From NCBI RefSeq assembly GCF_001078055.1, contig NZ_CP010777.1, positions 828,408-892,407 of the forward strand: a stretch of DNA of 64,000 nt, given 5' to 3'. The stretch's first letter is position 1. Every line of letters begins with the position of its first letter. The position numbers and the translations under genes are program-made. Below are positions 43,673 through 52,511 of this stretch, piece by piece. The notes below the pieces were generated by a model. It searched no databases. It was not told the DNA's origin and saw nothing but the letters and a program-made list of their open reading frames with translations. The DNA comes from Rufibacter radiotolerans (GTDB lineage Bacteria > Bacteroidota > Bacteroidia > Cytophagales > Hymenobacteraceae).

Positions 43673-44634
43673 AACCTCTGGACCGATTTGAATATCCGCC
43701 GGAACTGCGGGAGCCGTTCCGGAAGGCCAAAAAGCTGGAGTGGATCACCATTGGGTATCTCATCTCGGCGGCGCTGGTCATGTTCTTTACCATGGGCAAC
43801 TCGCAGGCCATGAAAACAGCCTGGTTTGAAGATGTGCTGAGTCTTACGCCCTCGGTTTCGTTTCTCATTGCGTCCAAGGTTTTCCATAAGAAGCCTAACA
43901 AAGACTTTCCGTATGGGTACCACCGGGTAGTGAGCATTGCCTATCTATGCAGTGCCATTGCGCTGTTCTCAGTGGGTGGTTTTCTGATCATTGACTCCAC
44001 CATGACCCTCATCAAGCAGGAGCACCCCACTATTGGCATAGCCGTCATTTTTGGGCAGGAGATCTGGCTGGGCTACCTCATGATGGCAGCGTTGGTGTAT
44101 GGGTCCTTGCCGGCGGTTTTCCTGGGGCGCATGAAACTGCCGCTGGCCAAAAAACTGCATGAGAAGAACCTGTTCACCGACGCCGAGATGAACAAAGCCG
44201 ACTGGATGACCGGGGCTGCGGCCATACTGGGTATTCTGGGCATTGGCCTGGGCTTCTGGTGGGCAGATGCCGTGGCGGCCTTGATCATCTCCGTAGACAT
44301 AATCAAAGATGGGTTCACCAACCTCAAGCAAGCCGTTTTTGATCTAATGGATGAGCAGCCCAAAACCGTGGAAGAGCAAAAGAAAGACCCGTTGCTGGAC
44401 CAGATCAACGCCATTCTGGAAAAACAGGACTGGATAAAGGAACACGCGTTCAGGATGCGTGAAGAAGGCCACGTGTACCTGGGCGAAGGCTTGGTAGTAC
44501 CCATCACTGACGAGAACCTGGTGGAGAAACTGAACAAGGTAGCCGAGGAAATAGAGGGGTTGAACTGGCGGATACTGGAGTTTGTGCTCATGCCGGTACG
44601 CGAGATACCCCCGGACAACGAAGGGGAGAAGTAG
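43669..44634 (+). CDS. Cation diffusion facilitator-type transporter
   Basis: A 321-residue inner-membrane protein with about six helices. Metal-site residues appear in the last two helices: FTDAEMNKADWMTGAAA and GFWWADAVAALIIS. The C-terminal cytoplasmic domain has EKQDWIKEHAFRMREEGHVY, as in CDF/ZitB-like exporters. The metal may be Zn2+, Fe2+ or Mn2+. It overlaps the truncated binding-protein gene by 4 nt, an unusual pairing. Confidence 0.83.
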   Translation: MKPLDRFEYPPELREPFRKAKKLEWITIGYLISAALVMFFTMGNSQAMKTAWFEDVLSLTPSVSFLIASKVFHKKPNKDFPYGYHRVVSIAYLCSAIALFSVGGFLIIDSTMTLIKQEHPTIGIAVIFGQEIWLGYLMMAALVYGSLPAVFLGRMKLPLAKKLHEKNLFTDAEMNKADWMTGAAAILGILGIGLGFWWADAVAALIISVDIIKDGFTNLKQAVFDLMDEQPKTVEEQKKDPLLDQINAILEKQDWIKEHAFRMREEGHVYLGEGLVVPITDENLVEKLNKVAEEIEGLNWRILEFVLMPVREIPPDNEGEK

Positions 44635-44636
44635 GC

Positions 44637-44673
44637 TGTTTGGGCCTGTTTTCCGGAAAACGGGCCTAAAACG
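44637..44673. repeat. Family-1 palindrome, copy 14
   Basis: TGTTTGGGCCTGTTTTCC pairs with GGAAAACGGGCCTAAAACG, starting 3 nt after the CDF stop. Confidence 0.85.
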
Positions 44674-44684
44674 GGGTAGAAAAA

Positions 44685-44716
44685 AACAGCCTCCCGCCGG
44701 TGGGGCAGGAGGCTGT
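44685..44716. terminator. Bidirectional terminator between the CDF and catalase genes
   Basis: AACAGCCTCCCGCC and GGCAGGAGGCTGTT are near-perfect arms between convergent genes. Confidence 0.85.
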
Positions 44717-44741
44717 TCAGAGATATAAAAAACCCTAGTGG

Positions 44742-46952
44742 TTAGGCAGGAACCGTGTCTTTTTCTTCGCGCTGCCAGTGCCTGAACTGCGAAAGCTGCT
44801 CCAGAAACGCACTCCCAAAGGCTTTTGCATCGGCGCTGGCGCCGGAAGTCACTACCCCTTTGTCAGAGGTGATTTTCCCGTCTTTGGCAGTGGCCAGGGT
44901 AATGCCTTTAATGTCTGAGGCGGCCAATAAATCTACCCCTTCGCCCAGCGCTGCCACGGTTTTGCCGTGCTTGAAGGCCTCATTGAGGAAGTGCACGGCA
45001 GCGCCCTGCTTTTTCATGGCCTCCACGCTTTTTTTTCCGCCTGGTACCAGCACGGCGTCATACATGATAGAGGCGGTGGTGATGTGGCTTTTGTCTACCT
45101 TCAGTTCGGCCCCGTCTGCGCCTTTGAGCATGCCCAGGAATTTGGCCACCACCTCGCTTTCCACGCCCTGGGCTTTTAGCGCCTCCTTCAGCGCTTTTAC
45201 CTGAGCTACGTTTACCCCGTTAGCGGCCAGAATGGCTACCTTCAATGATTTAAGCACCGGTTTTTTGTTTTTCTCCATGCTTAGGGCCGGTGACTCTGAA
45301 ACCGATTTACGGGTGCTTATCTTCTCTTTGAGGGCCTTTACGGTGTCTTTGATGGCCTCGGCTACCTTGCCGGTGGGTGGGTCAATGCCCACGCCTTCGG
45401 CCACTTTCTGGGCGAACTCAAGGTCTACGTGGGCAAAGTTCCCAATCATGCGCTGCCGTATGGCCTCAGATTCTACCTTGCCTAGCTCAAAGTGGGCGGC
45501 TTCCAGAATGTGTTTTTTCTCTACCTCCGTCATGGAGTGGTAGAAGAGCGAGGCCTGGGTGTAATGGTCTTTAAAGCTCTCGCTGCGTTCCCGTATTTTA
45601 TGGCCTTCCACTTTCTCCATGTAGTGCATGTAACCGCCCATGGCTTCCGGGGCCATCATGGGGCAGCCACCGCCCACAGAGTTAGGGAAGTAGTTGGCTT
45701 TGCCCTTGTTAATGGTCTGGCGCATGAACCCGTTCTGCTGGTGGTTGTGCACCGGGCAAACTGGTTTGTTGATAGGCACCTCCGTGAAATTGGCGCTGGT
45801 GAAGCGGTTCAATTGGGTGTCAAGGTAAGAGAACAGGCGGCCTTGCAGCAGCGGGTCATTGGTCACGTCTATGCCTGGTACCAGGTTGCCGGGGTGAAAC
45901 GCTACTTGCTCGGTCTCCGCGAAGAAGTTGTCTGGGTTGCGGTTCAGGGTCATTTTGCCAATGGGCTGCAGCGGCACCAACTCCTCAGGAATGATCTTGG
46001 TGGCGTCCAGCAGGTCAAACCCGAAGGCGTGTTCGTCTTCTTCCTCCACTATCTGCACCGCCAGTTCATATTCTGGGTAATTTCCTTTCTCAATGGCCTC
46101 CCAAAGATCGCGGCGGAGCCAGTCCGGGTCTTTACCGGCAAGCTTCTGGGCCTCGTCCCAAACCAGGGAATGAGAGCCTAACAGCGGGCGCCAATGGAAT
46201 TTCACAAATCGGCCCTTGCCTTCTTCATTGATGAACCGGAACGTGTGTACCCCAAAACCCTCCATCATCCTGAAGGAGCGCGGGATGGCCCGGTCTGAGA
46301 GCACCCACATGATCATGTGCGTAGTTTCAGGCACCAAAGACGCGAAATCCCAGAAGGTGTCATGAGCGGCACTGGCCTGGGGCATTTCATTGTCTGGGTC
46401 TGGCTTGATGGCGTGCACCAGGTCTGGGAACTTGATGGCATCCTGAATAAAGAACGGCGCAATATTGTTGCCTACCAGGTCATAGTTGCCTTCCTGGGTG
46501 TAGAACTTAACGGCAAAGCCACGCGCATCACGCACCGTGTCTGCAGAGCCACGGGAACCCACCACGGTAGAGAACCGCACAAAAACCGGAGTAATAAGGC
46601 CGGGGTTTACCAAGAACTTGGCCTTCGTATATTGGGTCATGGAGGTGTCATACGGCTGGAAGTAGCCATGGGCACCAGAACCGCGCGCGTGCACTACCCG
46701 CTCCGGGATGTTCTCATGGTCAAAGTGGGTCATCTTTTCCCGGAAGTGGAAATCTTCTAAGAGCGTGGGCCCTCTGGAACCGGCGGTCAGGGAATTGTCT
46801 GTATCTGAAATGCGCACGCCCTGGTCGGTGGTGAGGTATTGCTCCTGGGGGTTCTCCCGGAACGTTTCCAGTTGCTGGTCTTTCTTATTCTGGTCTACCT
46901 GGCGGTTTGTCTGGTTAGGCTGTTTACCAGAAGCTTTATTCTTTTTATCCAT
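44742..46952 (-). CDS. katE: Large-subunit catalase HPII with C-terminal DJ-1/PfpI-like domain
   Basis: A 736-residue clade 2 catalase that splits hydrogen peroxide. The heme-pocket histidine lies in ERVVHARGSGAHGYF near 83-97, the proximal tyrosine in RLFSYLDTQLNRF, and the NADPH-less large subunit ends with a ~175-residue class I amidotransferase-like domain (VAILAANGVNVAQVKALKEA, PGGKKSVEAMKKQG). The length matches HPII. It is convergent with the CDF gene and terminates at the shared hairpin. Role: defence against oxidative stress. Confidence 0.95.
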   Translation of the reverse strand: MDKKNKASGKQPNQTNRQVDQNKKDQQLETFRENPQEQYLTTDQGVRISDTDNSLTAGSRGPTLLEDFHFREKMTHFDHENIPERVVHARGSGAHGYFQPYDTSMTQYTKAKFLVNPGLITPVFVRFSTVVGSRGSADTVRDARGFAVKFYTQEGNYDLVGNNIAPFFIQDAIKFPDLVHAIKPDPDNEMPQASAAHDTFWDFASLVPETTHMIMWVLSDRAIPRSFRMMEGFGVHTFRFINEEGKGRFVKFHWRPLLGSHSLVWDEAQKLAGKDPDWLRRDLWEAIEKGNYPEYELAVQIVEEEDEHAFGFDLLDATKIIPEELVPLQPIGKMTLNRNPDNFFAETEQVAFHPGNLVPGIDVTNDPLLQGRLFSYLDTQLNRFTSANFTEVPINKPVCPVHNHQQNGFMRQTINKGKANYFPNSVGGGCPMMAPEAMGGYMHYMEKVEGHKIRERSESFKDHYTQASLFYHSMTEVEKKHILEAAHFELGKVESEAIRQRMIGNFAHVDLEFAQKVAEGVGIDPPTGKVAEAIKDTVKALKEKISTRKSVSESPALSMEKNKKPVLKSLKVAILAANGVNVAQVKALKEALKAQGVESEVVAKFLGMLKGADGAELKVDKSHITTASIMYDAVLVPGGKKSVEAMKKQGAAVHFLNEAFKHGKTVAALGEGVDLLAASDIKGITLATAKDGKITSDKGVVTSGASADAKAFGSAFLEQLSQFRHWQREEKDTVPA

Positions 46953-47373
46953 AGTAACTTAAAACGTTTAAGGTGAAGGGAGTGGGCCCATTGGGCCAGG
47001 AAGGCTGAGTAGAAATAGCACAAGTGCGTTGGTAGAAATACGGCAGACCGGCCACTGAGTTAATATAACCTGGATTAAAATGAGATTAAAATTGTATTAA
47101 ATAAATGTATAGAGTAGTCAGAAAAAGAAGGAGTTTTACGGTTGAATCAGAAGTGTTTATACGCTTTTCCTTCATTAAAACTTTCTGGAAACCCGGACAG
47201 GGCAGGGGAAATGGTTTTGGAAAGGATTGTAAGGAATAATGGAAGTCTCCTGGAGCAAGGGTGGAATGAACATCAACGGCTAAGTAGAAGCCTGGCCTTA
47301 ATTGAAGTTTACTATGAAAAAAAAGTGGCAGATTTTTAGGTTAGGCATGATGCTTCTACCTGGAGGGAACGGG

Positions 47374-47411
47374 CTGGTTTGGCGCTGTTTTGCCAAAACC
47401 AGGCTGTAAAC
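47374..47411. repeat. Family-1 palindrome, copy 15
   Basis: GGTTTGGCGCTGTTTTG and CAAAACCAGGCTGTAAAC form a diverged hairpin. Confidence 0.6.
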
Positions 47412-47504
47412 GGCAGAGGTGCCAGCAGGATAAATAGCTGGAATGAAAGGCTGCCGCCAGACATTAGGTAAGGCAGAAAGGATTTAGAAACCTGGTTTAA
47501 AAAT

Positions 47505-47531
47505 AAAGCCCTCCGGAGACCGGAAGGCTTT
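47505..47531 (-). terminator. Terminator of the Lys/Gly-rich secreted protein gene
   Basis: AAAGCCCTCCGG and CCGGAAGGCTTT with loop AGA, 22 nt after the minus-strand stop. Confidence 0.75.
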
Positions 47532-47552
47532 GGTATAAGAGGCTGAGAAGGG

Positions 47553-47879
47553 TTAGTCAATTTTCTCGTCTACTTTCTTTACCCCTTTCTTAGTGGTGTT
47601 CTTCACGGCTTTGCCGGCTTTCTTGGTGCCTTTTACCACACCGGTTCCTACTTTCTTAGCTCCCTTGCCGGTAGCTTTGGCCCCGCTTACGGCCACGTTT
47701 TTAGTGCCTTTGCCCATCTCTTTGGCGCCATGGCCCATCTGGTGGGTACCGGTCTTGGCCCGCTCTTTATTAGTTTGGTACTTGGTGGTGTCCTGCACGG
47801 CAGGAGTTGAAGCCTCCGCAGGAACTGCCTGCAGATAGGCACCGGCTACTAAGGCCGCTATAAATGCTAATTTTTTCAT
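47553..47879 (-). CDS. Secreted Lys/Gly-rich repetitive protein
   Basis: A 108-residue protein with a signal peptide (MKKLAFIAALVAGAYLQAVP). The mature part repeats a KGxKxxGKGxK-like unit (GAKEMGKGTKNVAVSGAKAT, GAKKVGTGVVKGTKKAGKAV). It is strongly basic and probably unstructured or amphipathic. I know similar short proteins in Bacteroidota, but none has a known role. Confidence 0.65.
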   Translation of the reverse strand: MKKLAFIAALVAGAYLQAVPAEASTPAVQDTTKYQTNKERAKTGTHQMGHGAKEMGKGTKNVAVSGAKATGKGAKKVGTGVVKGTKKAGKAVKNTTKKGVKKVDEKID

Positions 47880-47998
47880 GTCTGTAGCTGTTTGCTGTAC
47901 ACCATATGGTTCTCCTTAAAAACGGATGCCCACTTTGATAGTTGCAATGGAAGCAGATAAAGCAGGGAACCCCATTGGTTGAGAATAGCCGTGCCAGG

Positions 47999-48040
47999 CG
48001 TTTTAAAGCCGTTTTTCTGAAAACACCTATAAACTAAAAC
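47999..48040. repeat. Family-1 palindrome, copy 16 (diverged)
   Basis: CGTTTTAAAGCCGTTTTTC faces GAAAACACCTATAAAC and a further TAAAAC. The right arm is longer than the left. Confidence 0.55.
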
Positions 48041-48125
48041 AGCCTGTGACAATGGGCCCTCGTTGTCGCAAATGAGAGGTTGAAAGCTGGTGGCACAAAC
48101 ACTAACCGTGTGAGGTAGCACGTTC

Positions 48126-48162
48126 TGTTTTAGGGCTATTTTTAGAAAAACGGGCTTAAAAC
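48126..48162. repeat. Family-1 palindrome, copy 17
   Basis: TGTTTTAGGGCTATTTTTAG pairs with AAAACGGGCTTAAAAC. Confidence 0.75.
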
Positions 48163-48228
48163 AAATTCTTTTCTGAATTTGCGGCCGTACTATAAAACCT
48201 TGGAGCCGGTTACCGGTTCTAGTTGATT

Positions 48229-48816
48229 ATGGATCTTAAGAAACGAATACTCAAAATGCTCTACCCCCTGATCATGCGCCTGTCTAAGGCCAGCGCGAAG
48301 GGAAGGGTATTGACTAACGAGAAGAAGGTGGCGCCTGCCCAACCGTTCTATAACCTGAACACCGTGCTCAACAACGGCAAGCCCCTGGAGTTTAGCCAAC
48401 TGAAAGGCAAGAAAGTGCTGCTGGTGAACACGGCCTCCAACTGCGGCTACACCGGCCAATATGAAGAACTGCAACAGCTGCATGAGCAGAAGAAAGACTC
48501 GCTGGTGATCATCGGGTTTCCGGCCAATGACTTTAAGGAGCAGGAGAAAGATAATGACGCCGATATCTCTCAGTTCTGCCAGGTGAATTACGGGGTCACG
48601 TTTCCGTTGGCCAAAAAGAGCGTGGTGGTGAAAAACGAAAACCAGAACCAGGTCTACAACTGGCTCTCAGATGCCCGAAAGAACGGCTGGAACGAGCATG
48701 AACCCGACTGGAACTTCAGTAAGTACCTGCTGGATGAGAACGGCGTATTGACCCATTATTTCGGGCCGGCCGTTTCTCCGCTGAGCCCCGAGGTGCAGGA
48801 AGCCCTGAAACAATAG
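48229..48816 (+). CDS. Glutathione peroxidase family protein
   Basis: A 195-residue thiol peroxidase. The peroxidatic cysteine C72 is in NTASNCGYTGQYEELQ, the usual FPCNQF is replaced by FPANDFKEQE, and WNFSKYLLDENG supplies the tryptophan/asparagine of the catalytic tetrad. The N-terminal ~30 residues form a basic amphipathic helix without a signal peptide. Bacterial members mostly use thioredoxin. The frame extends to a TTG two codons upstream; the ATG at 48229 is used. Confidence 0.88.
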   Translation: MDLKKRILKMLYPLIMRLSKASAKGRVLTNEKKVAPAQPFYNLNTVLNNGKPLEFSQLKGKKVLLVNTASNCGYTGQYEELQQLHEQKKDSLVIIGFPANDFKEQEKDNDADISQFCQVNYGVTFPLAKKSVVVKNENQNQVYNWLSDARKNGWNEHEPDWNFSKYLLDENGVLTHYFGPAVSPLSPEVQEALKQ

Positions 48817-48838
48817 AAGACTGGTTTTTAAGTAGCCT

Positions 48839-48897
48839 AAAACGCCTTTCCGGTATTTGTCCCTTACAAGAAGGGACAGTCACCGAAAAGGCGTTTT
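48839..48897 (+). terminator. Terminator of the glutathione peroxidase gene
   Basis: AAAACGCCTTTCCGGT and ACCGAAAAGGCGTTTT enclose a second inner stem (GTCCCTT/AAGGGAC). Confidence 0.85.
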
Positions 48898-48974
48898 TGC
48901 GCAATGGGAAATGAAGGTTGAAGTAATGAAACAGCCTTTGTCTTTGTGAAATCTGAAAGGCAATTCCTGTCGCT

Positions 48975-49382
48975 TTAGCGCGAAACAGGGTGCAGTCTGT
49001 TGCCTCTGGCGGCATCAAGGCTCCAGATACCGGCACCCTGGGCGGCAATGTACAGGAACAGAAAGCAGTACAGCATCGCTAATTCGCCCTGGTTCAGGAT
49101 TGGTGCCCAGCCATTGGGGGCATGGGCTATAATATAAGCCACCGCCATCTCGCCACTGGCAATAAAAGCGGCCCAACTGGCAAACAGGCCAATGGCAATC
49201 ATGAAACCAGCCACCAACTCAATGGCACCGGCCACCCCCATCATAGAATCCAACTCTACCGGACCTGTTCCGCCGGGCCACGCAAATAGTTTCTGGGTGT
49301 CGTGCATCATAAACAGTAAGCCCGCCACTATACGCAGCAGGGCATAGATTTGCGGCGCATACGCACCTAATATTCTATCCAT
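48975..49382 (-). CDS. DoxX family membrane protein
   Basis: A 135-residue four-helix membrane protein. RIVAGLLFMMHDTQKLFAWP, VGAIELVAGFMIAIGLF-like and GELAMLYCFLFLYIAAQGAG match the DoxX/YphA family. The length is normal. DoxX relatives are linked to quinone or sulfur redox and oxidative stress, but the activity is unsettled. It is not coupled to a clear partner here. Confidence 0.88.
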   Translation of the reverse strand: MDRILGAYAPQIYALLRIVAGLLFMMHDTQKLFAWPGGTGPVELDSMMGVAGAIELVAGFMIAIGLFASWAAFIASGEMAVAYIIAHAPNGWAPILNQGELAMLYCFLFLYIAAQGAGIWSLDAARGNRLHPVSR

Positions 49383-49514
49383 CGTATCTCTATTTTAAAT
49401 TGACCTTTTTAAAATAAAATTTGAATATTTTTAAGAGATACGGGTGCTAGAGGGATATTGTTAATGGGTAAAGAATTGAGGGACAGAGGTAAAGGAAGGG
49501 CAGTAAGGTAAAAC

Positions 49515-49552
49515 TGTTTTAGGCGTGTTTTCCGGAAAACGGCCCTGAAACG
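49515..49552. repeat. Family-1 palindrome, copy 18
   Basis: TGTTTTAGGCGTGTTTTCC and GGAAAACGGCCCTGAAACG form a near-perfect hairpin. Confidence 0.8.
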
Positions 49553-49645
49553 AAAATGCTCTCTTATTGAAAATAAGTTGCCGGAGGCTAACAGGTAGCT
49601 AGGTCAAGGCAGGGCCTAAATTGCCTATCGCAGGAGAAAAAGCGC

Positions 49646-49685
49646 TAAAAAGGGAAGACGGGCGCTGGCCCGTCTTCCCTTTTTA
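49646..49685 (-). terminator. Terminator of the PAS/CZB operon
   Basis: Arms TAAAAAGGGAAGACGGG and CCCGTCTTCCCTTTTTA with a 6-nt loop, 11 nt after the minus-strand stop. Confidence 0.88.
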
Positions 49686-49695
49686 GATAGAGATT

Positions 49696-50043
49696 TTACC
49701 GTAACCGCTGTTCCATTTTAGAAAGCAGGTCCAGAAACTTCTCTGAGTGGGATTCTACTTTTTCAAGGCCTTCATGAGCTTCATCAATTCGGCCGGCCTG
49801 GTAAAGGTCTATGTAGTGTTTGGCGGCGGTGTTGAGTTCCTTTTGAATAACGGAGAGTTGCTGTAGTTCTGGTTCTCTGTGATAGGTAGAGAGCCCCACC
49901 GTGGTAAACCAGACATTGACTGGCCCCGAGGCAGAGAAAAAGGTGTCATCATACGTGCCCCCGTAAAGCACGGAGCGAATTTTTGACTTATATAAAATGT
50001 GCTTGATGCGTAGCTGTTGAAAATCTACCTGCGCGGTATTCAT
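49696..50043 (-). CDS. CZB-like four-helix protein lacking the zinc cysteine
   Basis: A 115-residue all-helical protein. LRIKHILYKSKIRSVLYGGT and LSVIQKELNTAAKHYIDLYQ follow the pattern of chemoreceptor zinc-binding (CZB) domains. The usual cysteine in the C-xxG-xW segment is replaced (SASGPVNVWFTTVGL), so zinc binding is uncertain. It starts 49 nt after the stop of the PAS gene and ends at a strong terminator, so the two form an operon. It may sense hypochlorite, zinc or a partner protein. Confidence 0.6.
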   Translation of the reverse strand: MNTAQVDFQQLRIKHILYKSKIRSVLYGGTYDDTFFSASGPVNVWFTTVGLSTYHREPELQQLSVIQKELNTAAKHYIDLYQAGRIDEAHEGLEKVESHSEKFLDLLSKMEQRLR

Positions 50044-50091
50044 ACGGTGATATAAAGGTACCTCTGTGTTTTATGGTGGGTTTGTACCTGC

Positions 50092-51348
50092 CTAAGCTTG
50101 AGTAGATTGTTTCAGCAACATACTTTCTGTGGTTTCATACCCGCAGACCAAAATGCCCGTAATTTTTTGCTCTTCGTCATACATGGCCTGGTACACAAAG
50201 GAAAGGTACAGGTCATGCAAGACGCCGTCATTGTGCTTGTCAATTTTCACCAGAATGTTGTTGGCCGTAAAGGTCTCACCGGTGTTGTAGACGTTGTCCA
50301 GCACGGCAATGAGGCCCTGTTCCTCTACTTCTGGTACTACCTCTATCACGGTTCTGCCCAGCAATTCTTTGTTAGGTATCAACTGCTGGTATTTCTCATT
50401 GGCCAGTTCATAGCGGTGTGTGGGACCATTGAGAATACAGAAGAAGACGGGCGCCTGCATGATAAGCCGTTCCAGGGTAAGGCGGCGGCTTTCGGCCTTT
50501 TTATGGTTAAGCGTGACCTGGTCCGCCAGGGCAGACATCTGCTCAGCAGAGTCCAGGAGTTCCTGCACCATGAGTTTGGTGGAGTGCACGTCTGTGCAGG
50601 AACCCACTATGGTTTCAATGGCGCTGCCGTCTTTGGTAAGCACGGGTACTATGCGGCAAAGAAACCAGCGGTAGGCGCCTTCGTGGTTTTTGAAGCGGGC
50701 CTCCATCTGGAATTCCTTCTTGTTGGCTATGGCTTCCTGTAGCCGCTTTATAACATCGGGCAGGTCTTGGGGGTGTACCACGTTTTCCCAGTTATAGTCT
50801 GGGTGGAGGGCCTGCTGCGCGGAAATTCCGGTGTATTTTTCCCAGCGGCTGTTCACGTACGTGACCTGTATCTGGGGAGTAAAGGTGAATACCAGCTGGG
50901 GAATGGTGTCGGTCATGGTGTTGAACTTCTTCTCGCTGGCCTGCTGGGCTTGCTTGGCCAGTTCGCGCTCGGTCACGTCCTCGGTTTTCTGGATAATGTA
51001 CTGCAGGTTGCCCTGGTCATCTAAGACAGGGGTATGCGAGGCCTCCCAGAAGCTTTCATAATAGCCGCCGCCTTCGTGGGCGGGGCGGGCTATGTGGTAG
51101 CGCACCAGGTCCATGTGGTCAACCTGCTTAGTTTCTACCACCCGGTCCAGGGACAGCTTCACGGGGTTTTCCTCATAAGAGTAATCTTTGTCTGGGTAAG
51201 CCTCCAGCAGAAAGTGCTTGCCTTTAATGTCGTCCAGGGACCGCAGGGTAGTTTTTAAGTAAGCCTCTGTGGCGGCCAGCACGGTATAGTCAGGGGAAAG
51301 AACAACAAAGTTATCTGGGGCTTTCTGGAAGATTCTGAAAAAATCCAT
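50092..51348 (-). CDS. PAS-domain sensor without an output domain
   Basis: A 418-residue protein with three PAS domains, at about 10-110, 140-260 (with the PAC motif FKNHEGAYRWFLCRIVPVLT) and 285-405. It ends without a histidine kinase or other output domain (last residues ETTESMLLKQSTQA). PAS proteins of this kind often sit next to a separate output protein. Here the CZB-like gene lies just downstream. The ligand is unknown. Confidence 0.8.
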   Translation of the reverse strand: MDFFRIFQKAPDNFVVLSPDYTVLAATEAYLKTTLRSLDDIKGKHFLLEAYPDKDYSYEENPVKLSLDRVVETKQVDHMDLVRYHIARPAHEGGGYYESFWEASHTPVLDDQGNLQYIIQKTEDVTERELAKQAQQASEKKFNTMTDTIPQLVFTFTPQIQVTYVNSRWEKYTGISAQQALHPDYNWENVVHPQDLPDVIKRLQEAIANKKEFQMEARFKNHEGAYRWFLCRIVPVLTKDGSAIETIVGSCTDVHSTKLMVQELLDSAEQMSALADQVTLNHKKAESRRLTLERLIMQAPVFFCILNGPTHRYELANEKYQQLIPNKELLGRTVIEVVPEVEEQGLIAVLDNVYNTGETFTANNILVKIDKHNDGVLHDLYLSFVYQAMYDEEQKITGILVCGYETTESMLLKQSTQA

Positions 51349-51561
51349 GAGGGGAATGTTGTGCAGTTAGGGGTAAAAAATCAGTCTGAAAAAAGAAACT
51401 CCAAAGAACAGAAAAGGTTTTGGAAAAGTACCTGGCCGAAATGTTAAAAATACTTAGTAGCCATGTGCAAAGTACTTGGGTTGGCTTTCTTGCCTGTTCT
51501 GGGTAAAACAAACCAAAAGCCAGGGGCGCGTATAACCCAAAGACAAAACCAACGCAAAAAA

Positions 51562-51810
51562 ATGGATAAGCCCCTACTAGACGCGGTCACTGAGGCCGTG
51601 CAAAAAAAGAAGTTTCTGAAGATACAGTACGTAACGGACCTGAACGAATACCTGACCGTGACCACCATGATCAAAAAGGTGGAGGAGAAGGAGGGAGGGC
51701 CAGTGCTGGAACTGGTCACCGGCCAGGAACTCGCCTTTGACCAACTGGTAAAAGTAGGCGACGTGCCCGCTGCCAAATACAACCCCCGTGACTTTACCTG
51801 CGACTGCTAA
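51562..51810 (+). CDS. Small protein, possibly Sm-like/Rof-like fold
   Basis: An 82-residue protein. The beta-rich core KKFLKIQYVTDLNEYLTVTT, then GPVLELVTGQELAFDQLVKV recalls the Rho-binding antiterminator (Rof/YaeO) or other Sm-like barrels, though this is only a visual resemblance. The C-terminus has an unusual DFTCDC. The long frame to 51463 is not conserved-looking; the ATG at 51562 is used. Confidence 0.55.
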   Translation: MDKPLLDAVTEAVQKKKFLKIQYVTDLNEYLTVTTMIKKVEEKEGGPVLELVTGQELAFDQLVKVGDVPAAKYNPRDFTCDC

Positions 51811-51872
51811 CCCCAGCGTTTTACAGCCAGAAAGAGTACTTGGATTACCTTTTATAAGCAGTGAAACAGCGG

Positions 51873-52511
51873 TTACTGGTTTCTCACCTTCACATTGTCG
51901 CCGGCAGGGTGCGTAACATGGAGGCAGGGAGTGTAGTCTGAGCCATGCAGGGGTTTTCCGGTATCGGAGACGTGGGTACAGGCAGATTCATCCTCGTTAT
52001 GCAGCCTATGCCTGCAGGCTACGTTCTGCGTGGAGTAGGAGGAGAGGGAATGTAGGTGCTGGTCTAGGCGGTGCGCCCTGGCTTTACGGGGGTAATGCAA
52101 CAGGTCTTCATGGGCGCTGGTGTGCAGGTAATCCAGCATGCTGAGCAGAATGGATTTGTCTTGCAGGTACAGGTACTCGGTGGCGTAAATGTCAGCGCCT
52201 ATTTCCATGTCCTTGTTTAGCTGCAGCATGCCGTTGCCTTGCTGGTTCAACTTCTTTTTATTGACGTGGCCTCTTTGCAGGTGCCCGTATTCATGGGCCT
52301 GGTGGAAGGCGGACACAAAAGGCCCGGCCTGCATGGCCAACTCAGGGTTGAATTCTATCACATAGGTCTTGAGGCTGTCATGGTAACTGAGTTTGGCAAT
52401 ACTCTGTAACTGAGAATTAGCCACCAACGAAACCGGGGGAACCCACTTCTGAGCAAACCCTGTTTGCAGCCAGAACAAGAGCAATAAAGTGAGGAGGGCG
52501 CGAGCTAACAT
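51873..52511 (-). CDS. Secreted zinc metallopeptidase-like protein (HEYGH)
   Basis: A 212-residue protein with a signal peptide (LLTLLLLFWLQTGFAQ). The HExxH motif is H73-E-Y-G-H77, and the likely third ligand is E103 in MEIGADIYA. The region recalls M48/IrrE-like zincins. The C-terminal ~65 residues are rich in His and Cys (YSTQNVACRHRLHNEDESAC), which is unusual and might bind metal. The protease activity is untested. Confidence 0.65.
   Translation of the reverse strand: MLARALLTLLLLFWLQTGFAQKWVPPVSLVANSQLQSIAKLSYHDSLKTYVIEFNPELAMQAGPFVSAFHQAHEYGHLQRGHVNKKKLNQQGNGMLQLNKDMEIGADIYATEYLYLQDKSILLSMLDYLHTSAHEDLLHYPRKARAHRLDQHLHSLSSYSTQNVACRHRLHNEDESACTHVSDTGKPLHGSDYTPCLHVTHPAGDNVKVRNQ

Larger units (their letters stand above)
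46953..47552. other. Intergenic, 600 bp
   Basis: It contains a family-1 palindrome and the terminator of the Lys/Gly-rich gene. The ORFs here begin with TTG and look random. The katE promoter presumably lies near 46960-47100. Confidence 0.5.
47880..48228. other. Intergenic, 349 bp, between divergent genes
   Basis: It holds two family-1 palindromes (47999-48040 and 48126-48162). Confidence 0.5.
49383..49695. other. Intergenic, 313 bp
   Basis: It holds a family-1 palindrome (49515-49552) and a terminator (49646-49685). Nothing else is seen. Confidence 0.5.

Noticed and set aside
45492..46181. 229-codon ORF antisense to katE
   Set aside because: A shadow of the catalase gene with low-complexity composition.
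47142..47339. 65-codon ORF upstream of katE
   Set aside because: It starts with TTG, has no ribosome-binding context and shows no family resemblance.
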